DNA of 49,008 bases from JBCCEV01 sp039030125 (GCA_039030125.1 JBCCEV010000004.1:1-49008), one strand, 5' to 3'. Counted from the first letter of the stretch, positions 7,522 to 16,836 are shown. Notes: generated by a model from the sequence alone, not told the origin. Program-made: numbers and translations.

Positions 7522-9198
7522 TCACCAGACGTCCCAACCACCTTCTCCGCGCTTGTCGCTAGCCGCACTGGCCGCCCCTGTTTTCTTTGACCAAGTCACC
7601 ACATGCATGTTGCCGTAATTGCGGCTGCGCTCTTTCAGAACATGCCCGCGTCCTTGCAGCGCGGTCTGTTCCTGCGCGCTGAATCCGTTTTTCTCGAACT
7701 GCAATTCGTCCGGTACATATTGGTGATGGAAGCGCTTGGCATCGACGATTGCCTGCGCATCACCACCCATGGCGAACTCGAGCGTGCCGATAAGCACCAT
7801 CGAAATAATCCGACTACCTCCCGGCGTCCCGATCACGGCCACGCGGTCATCGTCGACCAAGAACGTCGGGGTCATACTCGAAAGCGGCCGCTTGCCCGGC
7901 GCGATCGCGTTCGCTTCCGCGCCAATTAGCCCATAAGCGTTAGGCGTGTAAGCCTTGGCTGAAAAATCATCCATTTCATTGTTCAACAGAACACCGGTGC
8001 CCGGTGGCACAAACGTGGCCCCGAAAGGGTAGTTGACGCTGAGCGTGGCGGCGACCAAATTGCCGGCGGCATCGAATACCGAGAAGTGCGTGGTATCCGA
8101 TCCCCGCGGCGCATCGATGGGCGGCAATTCGGCACTTATTCCCGCGCGTTCCGGTTTGATTCGCTCCGCCCATTGCCGGGCGCGCTCGTCACTGGTCAAC
8201 CAGGCCACTGGGACGTCGATAAAATCCGGATCGCCAAGGAACTGCGCGCGGTCCCGATACGCGTGCCGCATGGCTTCGGCGGTGAAATGGATCCGGTCAA
8301 TGCGTGTGCTATTGGCGTAATCGAAGCGTTCAAGTATTTTCAGCGCTTGTATCAAGGCCACGCCTCCCGAGGAGGGCGGCGGCGCGGAGATCACCTTGAG
8401 ATCGTGGAAACGACCTTCCAACACGTCGCGCTCGACGATCGTGTAACTCGCAAGATCATCCAAGGTCCAAATGCCGCCAGCAGCGCGAGTACCCGAGACC
8501 AATCGTTGTGCTAACTCCCCGCGGTAGAAACCATCATGGCCTTGGGCGGCTAGTCGGCCTAAGGTCTTTGCCAAGTCCGGTTGCTTGATTATCGCCCCCG
8601 GCGCTGGCGCCGCGCCTTCTTTAAGGAATATTTCGCTACCGTCCGGACTTGCCGAAAAAGCTTGGGCGCGAAAACCTGCCATGCGGCTATACCGCGGGCC
8701 GATGGCGAATCCCTCGCGCGCCAGACGAATCGCCGGGGCCAGCGTGTCCGAGAGACTCAGTTGTCCGTAGTTATTCTGAATATGTGCCAACGCCGCCGGT
8801 AATCCTGGGATCCCCGCTGCCAGCGGACCGTTGAGCGAGGCGCTGCGCACGAACTCACCGTCATCGTCCAAATACATATCCCGGCTGGCCTCTTGCGGCG
8901 CGGTCTCGCGCCCGTCGACCATGGTGGCAAAACCATCGGCTTCGCGATGGAGGAGAAAAAAGCCGCCTCCGCCGATCCCGGATGCGTAAGGTTCGACAAC
9001 AGCTAAAGCGGCCGCGACGGCAACTGCCGCATCGAACGCATTGCCGCCCTTTTCGATAACTTCGCGACCGGCAGCGGTCGCGGCGGGGTGTGCGGAAGCG
9101 ATAGCGTTTTGTCGTGGCTTCGCTCCTGACGCGCCAAGGGCGCCACCGTGCCATAGCAGCAAGCAAATAAATCCGACACGAACCCAGGAACTAGTCAT
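7522..9198 (-). CDS. ggt: Gamma-glutamyltransferase (periplasmic)
   Basis: GGT hydrolyses or transfers the gamma-glutamyl group of glutathione in the periplasm after autocleavage into two chains. A signal peptide (MTSSWVRVGFICLLLWHGGALG) is followed by the GGT fold; the autoprocessing and nucleophilic Thr is Thr369 in DTTHFSV, and the GGSRI segment downstream matches the family. The chosen ATG at 9198 overlaps the ferredoxin stop by 8 nt; a longer frame exists but would precede the signal peptide by nine polar residues. Length 558 is typical. Confidence 0.93.
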   Translation of the reverse strand: MTSSWVRVGFICLLLWHGGALGASGAKPRQNAIASAHPAATAAGREVIEKGGNAFDAAVAVAAALAVVEPYASGIGGGGFFLLHREADGFATMVDGRETAPQEASRDMYLDDDGEFVRSASLNGPLAAGIPGLPAALAHIQNNYGQLSLSDTLAPAIRLAREGFAIGPRYSRMAGFRAQAFSASPDGSEIFLKEGAAPAPGAIIKQPDLAKTLGRLAAQGHDGFYRGELAQRLVSGTRAAGGIWTLDDLASYTIVERDVLEGRFHDLKVISAPPPSSGGVALIQALKILERFDYANSTRIDRIHFTAEAMRHAYRDRAQFLGDPDFIDVPVAWLTSDERARQWAERIKPERAGISAELPPIDAPRGSDTTHFSVFDAAGNLVAATLSVNYPFGATFVPPGTGVLLNNEMDDFSAKAYTPNAYGLIGAEANAIAPGKRPLSSMTPTFLVDDDRVAVIGTPGGSRIISMVLIGTLEFAMGGDAQAIVDAKRFHHQYVPDELQFEKNGFSAQEQTALQGRGHVLKERSRNYGNMHVVTWSKKTGAASAASDKRGEGGWDVW

Positions 9199-9451
9199 TG
9201 ACGACCTCCGTCTGCAAACGCTCAACTTTCGCTAGCAAAGTCTGGTGGCTTTCACGGTGCGCCGGATCTGGAATGATGCATTGGACAGGACACACTTCAA
9301 TGCATTGCGGCTCATCAAAGTGTCCGACGCATTCGGTACATTTACCGGGTTTGATTAGGTAATGATCGACCCCTTCGTAAATTGCTTCATTCGGACACTC
9401 AGGCTCGCAGACATCGCAGTTGATGCATTCAGCATGAATCAACAACGCCAT
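9191..9451 (-). CDS. YfhL-type 2[4Fe-4S] ferredoxin
   Basis: An 86-residue ferredoxin with two cysteine clusters: CINCDVCEPECP near the N-terminus and CTECVGHFDEPQCIEVCP in the middle, where eight residues separate Cys pairs in the second cluster. This is the pattern of YfhL/Allochromatium-type low-potential ferredoxins. The electron partner is not known from the sequence. It lies six bases after coaD and overlaps ggt, an arrangement like the coaD-ferredoxin pair of many gammaproteobacteria. Confidence 0.92.
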   Translation of the reverse strand: MALLIHAECINCDVCEPECPNEAIYEGVDHYLIKPGKCTECVGHFDEPQCIEVCPVQCIIPDPAHRESHQTLLAKVERLQTEVVND

Positions 9452-9457
9452 TTTTTG

Positions 9458-9949
9458 CTAACCCTTCGCAGTGCCTAGCCGCTCACTTAAAGCAGCTTTG
9501 ACTCGGGGATGCACGAACTCCGAGATATCGCCACCAAGCTTTGCGATCTCACGGATCAGCGACGACGAGATATAGGTAAATTGCTCCGAAGTCGGGAGAA
9601 AAATCGTGTCGGCCTCGGGAATTAGCTTGCGGTTCATGCCCGCTAACTGAAATTCATATTCAAAATCCGAAACCGCGCGCAGCCCACGCAGAACGACTTG
9701 TGCGTTTCGCTCTCTCGCGAAGTCAGCCATTAAGCCATCAAAACGGGCAACGCTCACGTTGGCAATATCACTGAGGACGTCACGTGCTAGCGCCATGCGT
9801 TCGTCAGTCGAAAAGGCCGTATTCTTGGCCGTGCTTCCCGCGACCGCGACGATCAATTGATCGAACATCGGTGCCGCCCGATTCACAATGTCTTGGTGCC
9901 CCCTTGTGATCGGGTCAAAAGTTCCTGGATATATGGCAGTCGTGGTCAA
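9458..9949 (-). CDS. coaD: Phosphopantetheine adenylyltransferase
   Basis: CoaD transfers AMP to 4'-phosphopantetheine, the penultimate step of CoA synthesis. The 163-residue protein shows the nucleotidyltransferase motif TRGH (15-18), the LRGLRAVSDFEYE segment and the C-terminal YISSSLIREI motif. With coaBC about 9 kb away, two CoA-pathway genes sit in the same neighbourhood, as in many gammaproteobacteria. It follows rsmD on the same strand. Confidence 0.97.
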   Translation of the reverse strand: MTTTAIYPGTFDPITRGHQDIVNRAAPMFDQLIVAVAGSTAKNTAFSTDERMALARDVLSDIANVSVARFDGLMADFARERNAQVVLRGLRAVSDFEYEFQLAGMNRKLIPEADTIFLPTSEQFTYISSSLIREIAKLGGDISEFVHPRVKAALSERLGTAKG

Positions 9950-9983
9950 AACTATCCCCTCGGCTGTTCTCTACTATCGGCAT

Positions 9984-10544
9984 TCAGCGCGGCATTTCAA
10001 GTAGTGCGTAACTAACCTGCTTCGTGACACCTCGCTTGGCGATCTCCCACGGTGCGACGAGGAGGTCATCACCTTTGCTTTGTTCAACATAAATCCGTGT
10101 GTGCGAGGCCACCCAACCGCTCCCCAAAGCTTCCAGGCTTTCCGGGAGTAGGTTTGCGGAGAAGGGTGGGTCGAGAAAAACGATGTCGTAAGGTCTAGCG
10201 TCACGGCGTAGCCAATCGCTGGCGGCGCTATGGTATATCACTGCGTTGATAGCACCTAATGCCGCCTTTGCGGCATAAAGTTCCGCAATGGCCAATTCGT
10301 CGTTATCGACAAAATCCACCTGTTGCGCCCCGCGTGAGAGCGCTTCGAAACCCAACGCGCCACTGCCGGCAAAAAGGTCAAGGCATGTGGCGCCGTGGAC
10401 GTACGGCGCGAGCCAATTGAACAGCGTTTCCCGGACGCGATCAGGGGTTGGACGCAGCGACTCCCGGCCGACGATATTTAAACGCCGTCCGCGCCACTGT
10501 CCGCCCACTATCCGGACGGAGGACTCCCCGCGCCCGCGACTCAC
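9984..10544 (-). CDS. rsmD: 16S rRNA (guanine966-N2)-methyltransferase
   Basis: RsmD methylates G966 of 16S rRNA with S-adenosylmethionine. The SAM site DLFAGSGALG is at 56-65 and the catalytic DPPF at 125-128, the N2-methyltransferase signature. Length 186 is normal. The start overlaps the upstream M16 gene by 4 nt and coaD follows after 34 bases, the standard rsmD-coaD order. Confidence 0.95.
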   Translation of the reverse strand: MSRGRGESSVRIVGGQWRGRRLNIVGRESLRPTPDRVRETLFNWLAPYVHGATCLDLFAGSGALGFEALSRGAQQVDFVDNDELAIAELYAAKAALGAINAVIYHSAASDWLRRDARPYDIVFLDPPFSANLLPESLEALGSGWVASHTRIYVEQSKGDDLLVAPWEIAKRGVTKQVSYALLEMPR

Positions 10545-11881
10545 GGTCGCGCGCTTGGCGCATCCCCACCCACCGAAATCGTGGCAAAAACGCTCGGATT
10601 TAGCCTTCGCTTAAAAGCGTCCACAACCTGTTCTTTGGTCACGGCAGCCACTTTGCCACTAAACGTCTCAAGGTAATCAAGTGGCAAGTCGTAGAAGCCG
10701 ATGACGCCAATGTAATCGGCCAGCTTTGAGTTACTGTTGATGCGCAGCGGGAAGCCGTCGATGAGGTTCTTCTTAGCCTGCGCGAGTTCGTCATCGCTAG
10801 GACCGTTTTCGATGAAAGCGGCAATCGTTTCGTTCATCACGCGAGTCGCCTCAGCGAGCTGCGAGCCGTCGGTTTGCAGCGAAGCGAGAAACGGTCCGCG
10901 ATCTTGCATGGGAACAAAACCGCTGCGCGCTCCATAGGAAAGACCGCGCTTCTCGCGGATCTCCTTGAATAACAGCGACACCAACGCGCTGCCGCCGAGC
11001 ACATGGTTGCCGACCAAGAGAGGAAAGTAGTCCGGATCTCCCCGCTTGAGGCCCGGCGCGCCCATGCGCAAATGGCTTTGAATGGAAGGAAAAGAGAGAT
11101 GTTGGCTTACCGCCTCCTCAAGGTCGGCGACCGCCGGGATTGGCGGCGCGGCGGCGCCTTTCGGGAGTTCAGCCAGCATTTGCTCGGCTAATTTTTCGGC
11201 CCGTGATTGATCGATACCGCCGACGATCAGTACGTGCGCGTTTGCCGCAACGTAGTATCGTTTGTAGAACGACTCAATGTCTTGTTTGCTGATTTGACTG
11301 ACCGATTCGAGATCGCCACTGGGCGGGTTGCCATAGGGGTGATCACCATAAATCATGCGATAGTATTCGCGATCGGCGAGCGCTCCAGGAGACTGTTCCA
11401 CGCGTTTTAGCGCGTTCTGGGCGCGAGACTTCAAACGATCTATTGCGGGCCCATCGAAACGCGGTTTGCTCAAAGCGAGCGCGGCCAGGGCGAGCGCTGG
11501 ATCCGCATATTTCGGATCGGACAAAGTCCGAATTGAAATATCCGCGGTGTCGCGCCTTGCGCCTACCGACAAACGCGCCCCGGTATCAGCCATCGCCGCA
11601 TTAAAGCCGTTACTGTCCAGATCGCCAGCGCCTTCCTTAAGCAGGCCGTTGACCAAATTGGCGACGCCGCCGGCGCCGCCATCGCGCGCACTACCCGCGG
11701 CAAACAAGACGCGCACGTCAATCATTGCAATTTCGGGAGATTTGACGAAAAGCACGGGCGTCCCAGCAGCTGTCGTCCAGCGCTTTATTTCCGGTGCGGC
11801 ACTGGCCGTGCCGAGTGTGATCAGTAGCGTTGCGGTGCTGAGGAGCTTGAAGGTGTACCGAACCGCGGTTGCGCCAATCAT
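10541..11881 (-). CDS. M16 family peptidase-like protein without the zinc motif
   Basis: A 446-residue exported M16 protein (signal peptide in the first 28 residues). The HxxEH zinc site of the family is replaced by NLVNGLLKEGAGD at the equivalent place, so it is probably inactive itself. It retains the EIREKRGLSYG segment of the C-terminal half that in M16B pairs helps bind substrate. It overlaps the active partner gene by 4 nt; such pairs form heterodimeric proteases in the periplasm. The substrate is unknown. Confidence 0.88.
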   Translation of the reverse strand: MIGATAVRYTFKLLSTATLLITLGTASAAPEIKRWTTAAGTPVLFVKSPEIAMIDVRVLFAAGSARDGGAGGVANLVNGLLKEGAGDLDSNGFNAAMADTGARLSVGARRDTADISIRTLSDPKYADPALALAALALSKPRFDGPAIDRLKSRAQNALKRVEQSPGALADREYYRMIYGDHPYGNPPSGDLESVSQISKQDIESFYKRYYVAANAHVLIVGGIDQSRAEKLAEQMLAELPKGAAAPPIPAVADLEEAVSQHLSFPSIQSHLRMGAPGLKRGDPDYFPLLVGNHVLGGSALVSLLFKEIREKRGLSYGARSGFVPMQDRGPFLASLQTDGSQLAEATRVMNETIAAFIENGPSDDELAQAKKNLIDGFPLRINSNSKLADYIGVIGFYDLPLDYLETFSGKVAAVTKEQVVDAFKRRLNPSVFATISVGGDAPSARP

Positions 11882-13224
11882 GACTGCTCCTCCGGCAGCA
11901 GATGCGTGACGGTGAGGCCATTACGGATCAAATACTTTTTTGCCACCGCTCGAACTTGCTCGGCGCTAACGGCCTCAATCCGCTGCACGTATTCGTCCTT
12001 CAACCGCCAATCCAATCCTGCCGTTTCAAGAAATCCAATCACCATGCCCTGGAAGAACATTGAGTCGAGCTCGAATACGCTTTCGGCAACCACTTGGGTC
12101 TTTACGCGTTTAAGCTCTTGGTCATCGACCAACTCACTTTGTAAGTCAGTGATCTGCTCCAACAACGCTGCCTCCAAGGTTGCCATGTCGGTTTCACCGC
12201 GCGGTGTTGCCGTCATATAAAATAGCGTTTCCAACCGATCGGCGCCGTTATAGCCAGCGCCAACCTCCGTCGCGAGTTCCTGTCCTCTGACCAGATTGGT
12301 CGGTAGACGGGCGCTGCTGTTACCGTCAAGCAGCGCCGCCAGAACATCCAGCGCATAGACCTCCCACTCAGGGGCAGCCGGACTCGGAGTTGCCAAGGTC
12401 GGCGCCTTGAAGCCCATGAATAGATAAGGCACCTTGGCCGTCGAACTGACAACTTCAATCGTTTTTTTGCCGCGTTGCGCGACTTCTGGGCGCGACTTAG
12501 GGGGTGGGATCTCGCGGGCGGCAAGCTTGCCGAAATGCGTCTTGGCCGCCAAGTACGTGTCCTGCGGGTCGACATCGCCGACGACCACAACCACCGCGTT
12601 GTTCGGACCGTACCAGCGGTCGTACCAGCGTCGGACATCCGAGGCCTCTAGATTCACAAGATCAGCCTCCCACCCAATAATCGGTTGTCGGTAGGGGCTG
12701 GTTTGGTAGGCCACCGCGCGGGCCGCCTCCAAGGCCAACGCCGCGGGATTGTCATCGGTCCGCAGGCGTCTTTCTTCCATCACAACCTTCATTTCGCGGG
12801 CAAGCTCGTCGTCCTCGACCACGAGATTAGTCATTCGATCCGCTTCAAGCTCGAAGCTCAACGTTACATTCTCGGCCGCCCACTCCTGAAAGTAAGCGGT
12901 GTAATCACTACCGGTGAACGCGTTCTCGCGGCCACCATTAGCGGAAACAATCGCCGAAAACTCACCGTTATCAAGGTTTTTCGTGCGTTTAAACATCATA
13001 TGCTCGAGCACATGGGAAACGCCTGTGATCCCGTCGTGTTCGTAACTAGAGCCCACCGCGTACCAAACTTGGACGACAGCGACCGGCGCCCGATGGTCTT
13101 CTTGCACAATGAGCTTGAGCCCATTGTCGAGTTCAAATTCGTGGGTTAGCGACGTGGACTGCGCGACAACAGTCTCGGCAGCCAGCAGCACGAAAACACC
13201 AAGCAAGGTCAAACGCACCAACAT
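11878..13224 (-). CDS. M16 family zinc peptidase (active partner)
   Basis: A 448-residue protein with a signal peptide (about 1-22) and the inverted zinc motif HVLEH at 71-75, plus the downstream acidic FELEADRM segment providing the third metal ligand. It should cleave unknown polypeptides in the periplasm together with the next gene. AGGAGA precedes the ATG at proper spacing. It diverges from ftsY, the typical place of this protease pair in gammaproteobacteria. Confidence 0.92.
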   Translation of the reverse strand: MLVRLTLLGVFVLLAAETVVAQSTSLTHEFELDNGLKLIVQEDHRAPVAVVQVWYAVGSSYEHDGITGVSHVLEHMMFKRTKNLDNGEFSAIVSANGGRENAFTGSDYTAYFQEWAAENVTLSFELEADRMTNLVVEDDELAREMKVVMEERRLRTDDNPAALALEAARAVAYQTSPYRQPIIGWEADLVNLEASDVRRWYDRWYGPNNAVVVVVGDVDPQDTYLAAKTHFGKLAAREIPPPKSRPEVAQRGKKTIEVVSSTAKVPYLFMGFKAPTLATPSPAAPEWEVYALDVLAALLDGNSSARLPTNLVRGQELATEVGAGYNGADRLETLFYMTATPRGETDMATLEAALLEQITDLQSELVDDQELKRVKTQVVAESVFELDSMFFQGMVIGFLETAGLDWRLKDEYVQRIEAVSAEQVRAVAKKYLIRNGLTVTHLLPEEQS

Positions 13225-13356
13225 TTTTCTATCTCCTGGTTAGTGAAGGCTTCGACCAGCGTACTTATCAAGCGTTCCGAGAACGCCCGTTTATCGAAAG
13301 TGAGTGCTAGGATAGCGCATCGAAGTTTAACCCCGCATTCACTAAACAGCGCGCTT

Positions 13357-14274
13357 ATGTTGGGCCGTCTCAAAGACTCTCTCGCCAAAACCCGCAATGG
13401 GTTGGTTGGCAAGGTCAAAGAACTTTTCTCGGCTGGAGCGACCATCGATCAGGCGGTTATCGATGATCTCGAAACCAGCCTCATCGCTGCCGACGTTGGG
13501 GTCGCCGCGAGCCAACAAATTATTGCCGCGGTTCAGGCTGCCAAAGCCAACGAATCACCCGTGGAACACATAAAACAAACGCTGGTGAAGCTACTTGCCC
13601 CAGTGGAGGCAGCCTTCGCGATCCCGGAGACCCACGAGGGTCCATTCGTGATCCTGGTGATAGGGGTCAATGGCGCGGGGAAAACCACAACCATCGCGAA
13701 ACTGGCTCGCCAATTTCAAAAACAGGGTTTGAGCGTGCTGTTGGCGGCTGGCGACACGTTCCGCGCGGCTGCGCGCGAGCAACTTGAAACCTGGGGCGAG
13801 CGGCTCGCTATTCCGGTAGTTGCGCAAGACACGGGCGCCGATCCGGCATCGGTTTTATATGACGCCTGCGCCGCTGCTAAGGCGCGAGATCTCGATGTTG
13901 TGATCGCCGACACCGCGGGTCGTCTCCATAGTCACAGCCACCTCATGGAGGAGCTCACCAAAATTTCGCGCGTGGTCGCCAAAGCTGTTCCGAATGCACC
14001 GCACGAGGTCTTGCTCGTCCTTGACGGTACGATGGGGCAAAACGCGCTCGCGCAAGCACGCCAATTCAACGAAGCCGTCCCACTGAGTGGGCTTTGTGTT
14101 ACCAAGCTGGATGGCACCGCCAAAGGGGGGATGGTCTTTGCGCTCGGCGAAGCGCTTGGTGTTCCAATCCGATTTTTGGGGTTGGGAGAAGGTGCTGACG
14201 ACCTGCAGCCCTTTGTTGCAACACAGTTTGTTGAGGCCTTACTCAGCGATCTAGAAAACTCAACGGATGATTAG
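13357..14274 (+). CDS. ftsY: Signal recognition particle receptor FtsY
   Basis: FtsY docks ribosome-SRP complexes at the inner membrane for co-translational insertion. The 305-residue protein contains G1 GVNGAGKT (103-110), DTFRAAAREQ (133-142), DTAGR (185-189) and TKLDG (249-253) of SRP GTPases. The acidic A domain is absent or very short, compared with about 200 residues in E. coli. The ATG at 13357 is used because upstream sequence in frame shows no conserved FtsY features. ftsE overlaps the end by 8 nt. Confidence 0.95.
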   Translation: MLGRLKDSLAKTRNGLVGKVKELFSAGATIDQAVIDDLETSLIAADVGVAASQQIIAAVQAAKANESPVEHIKQTLVKLLAPVEAAFAIPETHEGPFVILVIGVNGAGKTTTIAKLARQFQKQGLSVLLAAGDTFRAAAREQLETWGERLAIPVVAQDTGADPASVLYDACAAAKARDLDVVIADTAGRLHSHSHLMEELTKISRVVAKAVPNAPHEVLLVLDGTMGQNALAQARQFNEAVPLSGLCVTKLDGTAKGGMVFALGEALGVPIRFLGLGEGADDLQPFVATQFVEALLSDLENSTDD

Positions 14275-14926
14275 TTTCGATAACGTATCGAAAGCGTACA
14301 CGGGTTCGCAGCAAGCCTTGCGCCGAGTCTCGATCGATATCGAGGAGGGCGAGTTCGTCTTTCTAACCGGCCACTCCGGGGCCGGGAAAAGTACCTTGTT
14401 GAAGCTGGTCGCGCTCATTGAACGGGCCTCGGCCGGCGACGTGATCGTCGATGGGCGTAACCTCGCTCGAATCGAAAAGCGGGCGATTCCGTTTTATCGT
14501 CGCGAAATTGGTTTTACGTTTCAGGAACACCGACTGTTAAGTGACCGTTCGGTGTTTGAAAACGTTTCGCTACCGTTGACCGTGGCGGGCTATCGCACCA
14601 GCGAAATTCAAAAACGCGTGCGCGCTGCACTCGACAAAGTCGGGCTGCTGAACCGAGAAAGAGCCTTACCGAAAGTGCTTTCCAGTGGCGAGCAACAACG
14701 TGTAGGTATTGCGCGTGCGGTCGTCAACAGACCAAAGATTTTGCTCGCCGACGAACCTACCGGGAACCTTGATCCAGAGCTGTCTTTAGAGATCCTCGCC
14801 CTGTTTGAGCAATTTAACGATGTTGGGGTGACCGTCCTCGTCGCCACTCACGACCTGGGACTCATCGATCGGCATCCGGCCCGCCGGATACGTTTGCGCG
14901 GCGGCGAAATCGAGGCATCACCATGA
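14267..14926 (+). CDS. ftsE: Cell division ATP-binding protein FtsE
   Basis: FtsE is the ATPase of the FtsEX complex, which activates peptidoglycan hydrolases at the division site. The 219-residue protein has Walker A GHSGAGKST (35-43), signature LSSGEQQR (138-145) and Walker B ILLADEP (158-164). It overlaps ftsY and ftsX on either side (8 and 4 nt), the classic ftsYEX operon. Confidence 0.96.
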   Translation: MISFDNVSKAYTGSQQALRRVSIDIEEGEFVFLTGHSGAGKSTLLKLVALIERASAGDVIVDGRNLARIEKRAIPFYRREIGFTFQEHRLLSDRSVFENVSLPLTVAGYRTSEIQKRVRAALDKVGLLNRERALPKVLSSGEQQRVGIARAVVNRPKILLADEPTGNLDPELSLEILALFEQFNDVGVTVLVATHDLGLIDRHPARRIRLRGGEIEASP

Positions 14927-15888
14927 AGGGCCGGGCGCAGCAGGCCCGGCCCGCTGGCTCCGGTCAGTCGACACGGCGCTCACCGCTGCGCGAGCATGGT
15001 TTTGCAATCGCCAGCGCTTGGCGGGTGGTCATGCAGTACCGATTCACCACGGTCATGTCGATTGCGCTCATGACAATTGCGATTACGCTGCCAGGGCTGC
15101 TCTATGGCGCGGCGTCTACGCACCGAATGTTGGCCAATCAGTGGGCGAATAGCGGCGAATTCACGTTATTCATAAAACTCGGGACACCGCCTCCGGCAAT
15201 CGACGCTTTGCAAACGCGTCTGTTAACCGAACCGCGGCTGAAAGCGGTGTATTTCATTGATCGCGCCTTGGCGCTCGAGGAATTACTCACAGAGTTACAG
15301 ATCCCTAAACTCGCCATCGGCGACAGCAACCCTCTGCCCCACGCTCTGATCGCGACCCTTGCGAGCGACACCGATCCAGACCAAGCACGAACCATGGTTA
15401 AGGCGCTTTCCCAGGAGCCAATTGTTGATAGCGTGTCAGCCGATTTCGAATGGGTAGAACGGTTTCGCGCGCTCGGCAATCTGCTTGAAATCGGCGGCTT
15501 GGCCACGGCGGTGCTATTGGGGGTTGGTGTGGTTTTAATCGTGGGCGCCATGACCCGCACATTGGTGGACCAACGCCGCGAAGAAATTGATGTTTTGAAA
15601 TTAGTGGGCGCCACCGACGGTTATATTGCGCGGCCGTTTCTCTACGCTGGAGGGGTCGAAGGGCTTGGTGCGGGGCTGGTGGCGGCATTATTGATGAGTG
15701 TCATCTTCTGGCTACTGGCACCGGCGCTTAACACCCTTTTGGGCGGTTATATCGACGGACCCGTGGGGCCGCTCGCCGCGCCCCCAGTTTTGTGGGCTGT
15801 GATGCTTGGCACCTTTGGAGGGCTCTTGGGGGCCTGGCTCGGGATCCGATTTCGACTCCGCGAGATTGACCAACTAATTGAAGATTAA
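14923..15888 (+). CDS. ftsX: Cell division protein FtsX
   Basis: FtsX is the membrane partner of FtsE. The 321-residue protein has a basic cytoplasmic N-tail, one membrane helix near residue 45, a periplasmic domain (about 70-185) and three C-terminal helices, the expected layout. RREEIDVLKLVGATDGYI is the conserved segment after the second helix. It overlaps ftsE by 4 nt and is followed by the rpoH promoter region. Confidence 0.94.
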   Translation: MKGRAQQARPAGSGQSTRRSPLREHGFAIASAWRVVMQYRFTTVMSIALMTIAITLPGLLYGAASTHRMLANQWANSGEFTLFIKLGTPPPAIDALQTRLLTEPRLKAVYFIDRALALEELLTELQIPKLAIGDSNPLPHALIATLASDTDPDQARTMVKALSQEPIVDSVSADFEWVERFRALGNLLEIGGLATAVLLGVGVVLIVGAMTRTLVDQRREEIDVLKLVGATDGYIARPFLYAGGVEGLGAGLVAALLMSVIFWLLAPALNTLLGGYIDGPVGPLAAPPVLWAVMLGTFGGLLGAWLGIRFRLREIDQLIED

Positions 15889-15913
15889 GCTAAAGATCGA
15901 ACTTTTTACGCCG

Positions 15914-15940
15914 TTAGCACTCCTATCTACAGAGTGCTAA
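15914..15940 (+). promoter_or_regulatory. CIRCE operator (HrcA site) upstream of rpoH
   Basis: TTAGCACTC-N9-GAGTGCTAA is a perfect match to the CIRCE consensus, with both 9-base arms identical as inverted repeats. HrcA, a repressor inactivated by heat, binds CIRCE. The site overlaps a plausible promoter: TTAGCA at 15914-15919 and TAAAAT at 15938-15943, 18 bases apart. It ends 26 bases before the rpoH start codon. This implies HrcA control of sigma-32. No hrcA gene is in the window. Confidence 0.93.
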
Positions 15941-15966
15941 AATAGTGGTCGCGTAAGAGGTTTGGT

Positions 15967-16836
15967 ATGGCTAACGCTTTGAATTTACAAGTTCCTTCGC
16001 CGCTGGGCTCACTGGACGCCTACATCGAAGCGGTCGCTCGCTTTCCCCTGTTGAGTGAGGCCGAGGAGGCCGATCTGGCACGGCGGCTGCAGCGCAGCAA
16101 CGATCTGGAAGCCGCTCGCCAACTGGTGCTCTCTCACCTACGTTTCGTTGTGCGGGTCGCGCGCGGCTATTCCGGCTATGGCCTGGCGCAAGGAGATCTT
16201 ATCCAGGAAGGCAACCTGGGGTTAATGAAAGCCGTCAAACGCTTCGACCCTGAGCGAGGGGTGCGATTGGTGTCTTTTGCCGTGCACTGGGTCCGGGCTG
16301 AAATCCACGAATTCATTCTGCGCAACTGGCGGATCGTCAAAGTAGCCACGACCAAGGCGCAACGAAAACTCTTCTTTAACTTACGCAGCAAGAAGCAGGA
16401 GCTTCGGTGGCTAAACGCCGACCAGATACGTCAAATCGCTCAGGATTTAGGCGTGAGCGAGCGCGATGTACTGACGATGGAAGAGCGCCTGGGCGGTGCT
16501 GATGTCGGGTTCGAAGGCAATGGCGAGGGGGAAGAAGAGTGCAATGCTCCAGCCCTCTACCTGGAGGACCGACGCTTCGAACCTCAGGCTCTGTTAGAAA
16601 ACCAGGAATCGCAGCGTCGCCGACACAGGGACTTAAAGGATGGCTTGGCTGAACTAGATGAGCGCGCTCGCGATATCGTCGTGAGTCGTTGGTTGGTCGA
16701 GCCTAAGCAAACCCTTCATGAGCTCGCCGACAAGTATGAGATTTCCGCCGAGAGGGTGCGGCAAATCGAGAAATCGGCGTTTGAAAAGCTGAAAGGGTGC
16801 CTCACCGCCTCCCCGGAACTACCTCAAACGGCGTGA
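15967..16836 (+). CDS. rpoH: RNA polymerase sigma-32 (heat-shock sigma factor)
   Basis: RpoH directs transcription of heat-shock genes. The 289-residue protein contains the RpoH box QRKLFFNLR (132-140), region 2 motifs GDLIQEGNLGLMKAVKRFDP, and a C-terminal helix-turn-helix (ISAERVRQIEKSAFEKL). An AAGAGG ribosome site precedes the ATG. A CIRCE element lies just upstream. Its 3' end overlaps the convergent membrane-protein gene by 18 nt. Confidence 0.97.
   Translation: MANALNLQVPSPLGSLDAYIEAVARFPLLSEAEEADLARRLQRSNDLEAARQLVLSHLRFVVRVARGYSGYGLAQGDLIQEGNLGLMKAVKRFDPERGVRLVSFAVHWVRAEIHEFILRNWRIVKVATTKAQRKLFFNLRSKKQELRWLNADQIRQIAQDLGVSERDVLTMEERLGGADVGFEGNGEGEEECNAPALYLEDRRFEPQALLENQESQRRRHRDLKDGLAELDERARDIVVSRWLVEPKQTLHELADKYEISAERVRQIEKSAFEKLKGCLTASPELPQTA

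Noticed and set aside
13243..13356. N-terminal extension of FtsY
   Set aside because: The 38 extra residues show no FtsY features and would cover the promoter region shared with the divergent protease gene.
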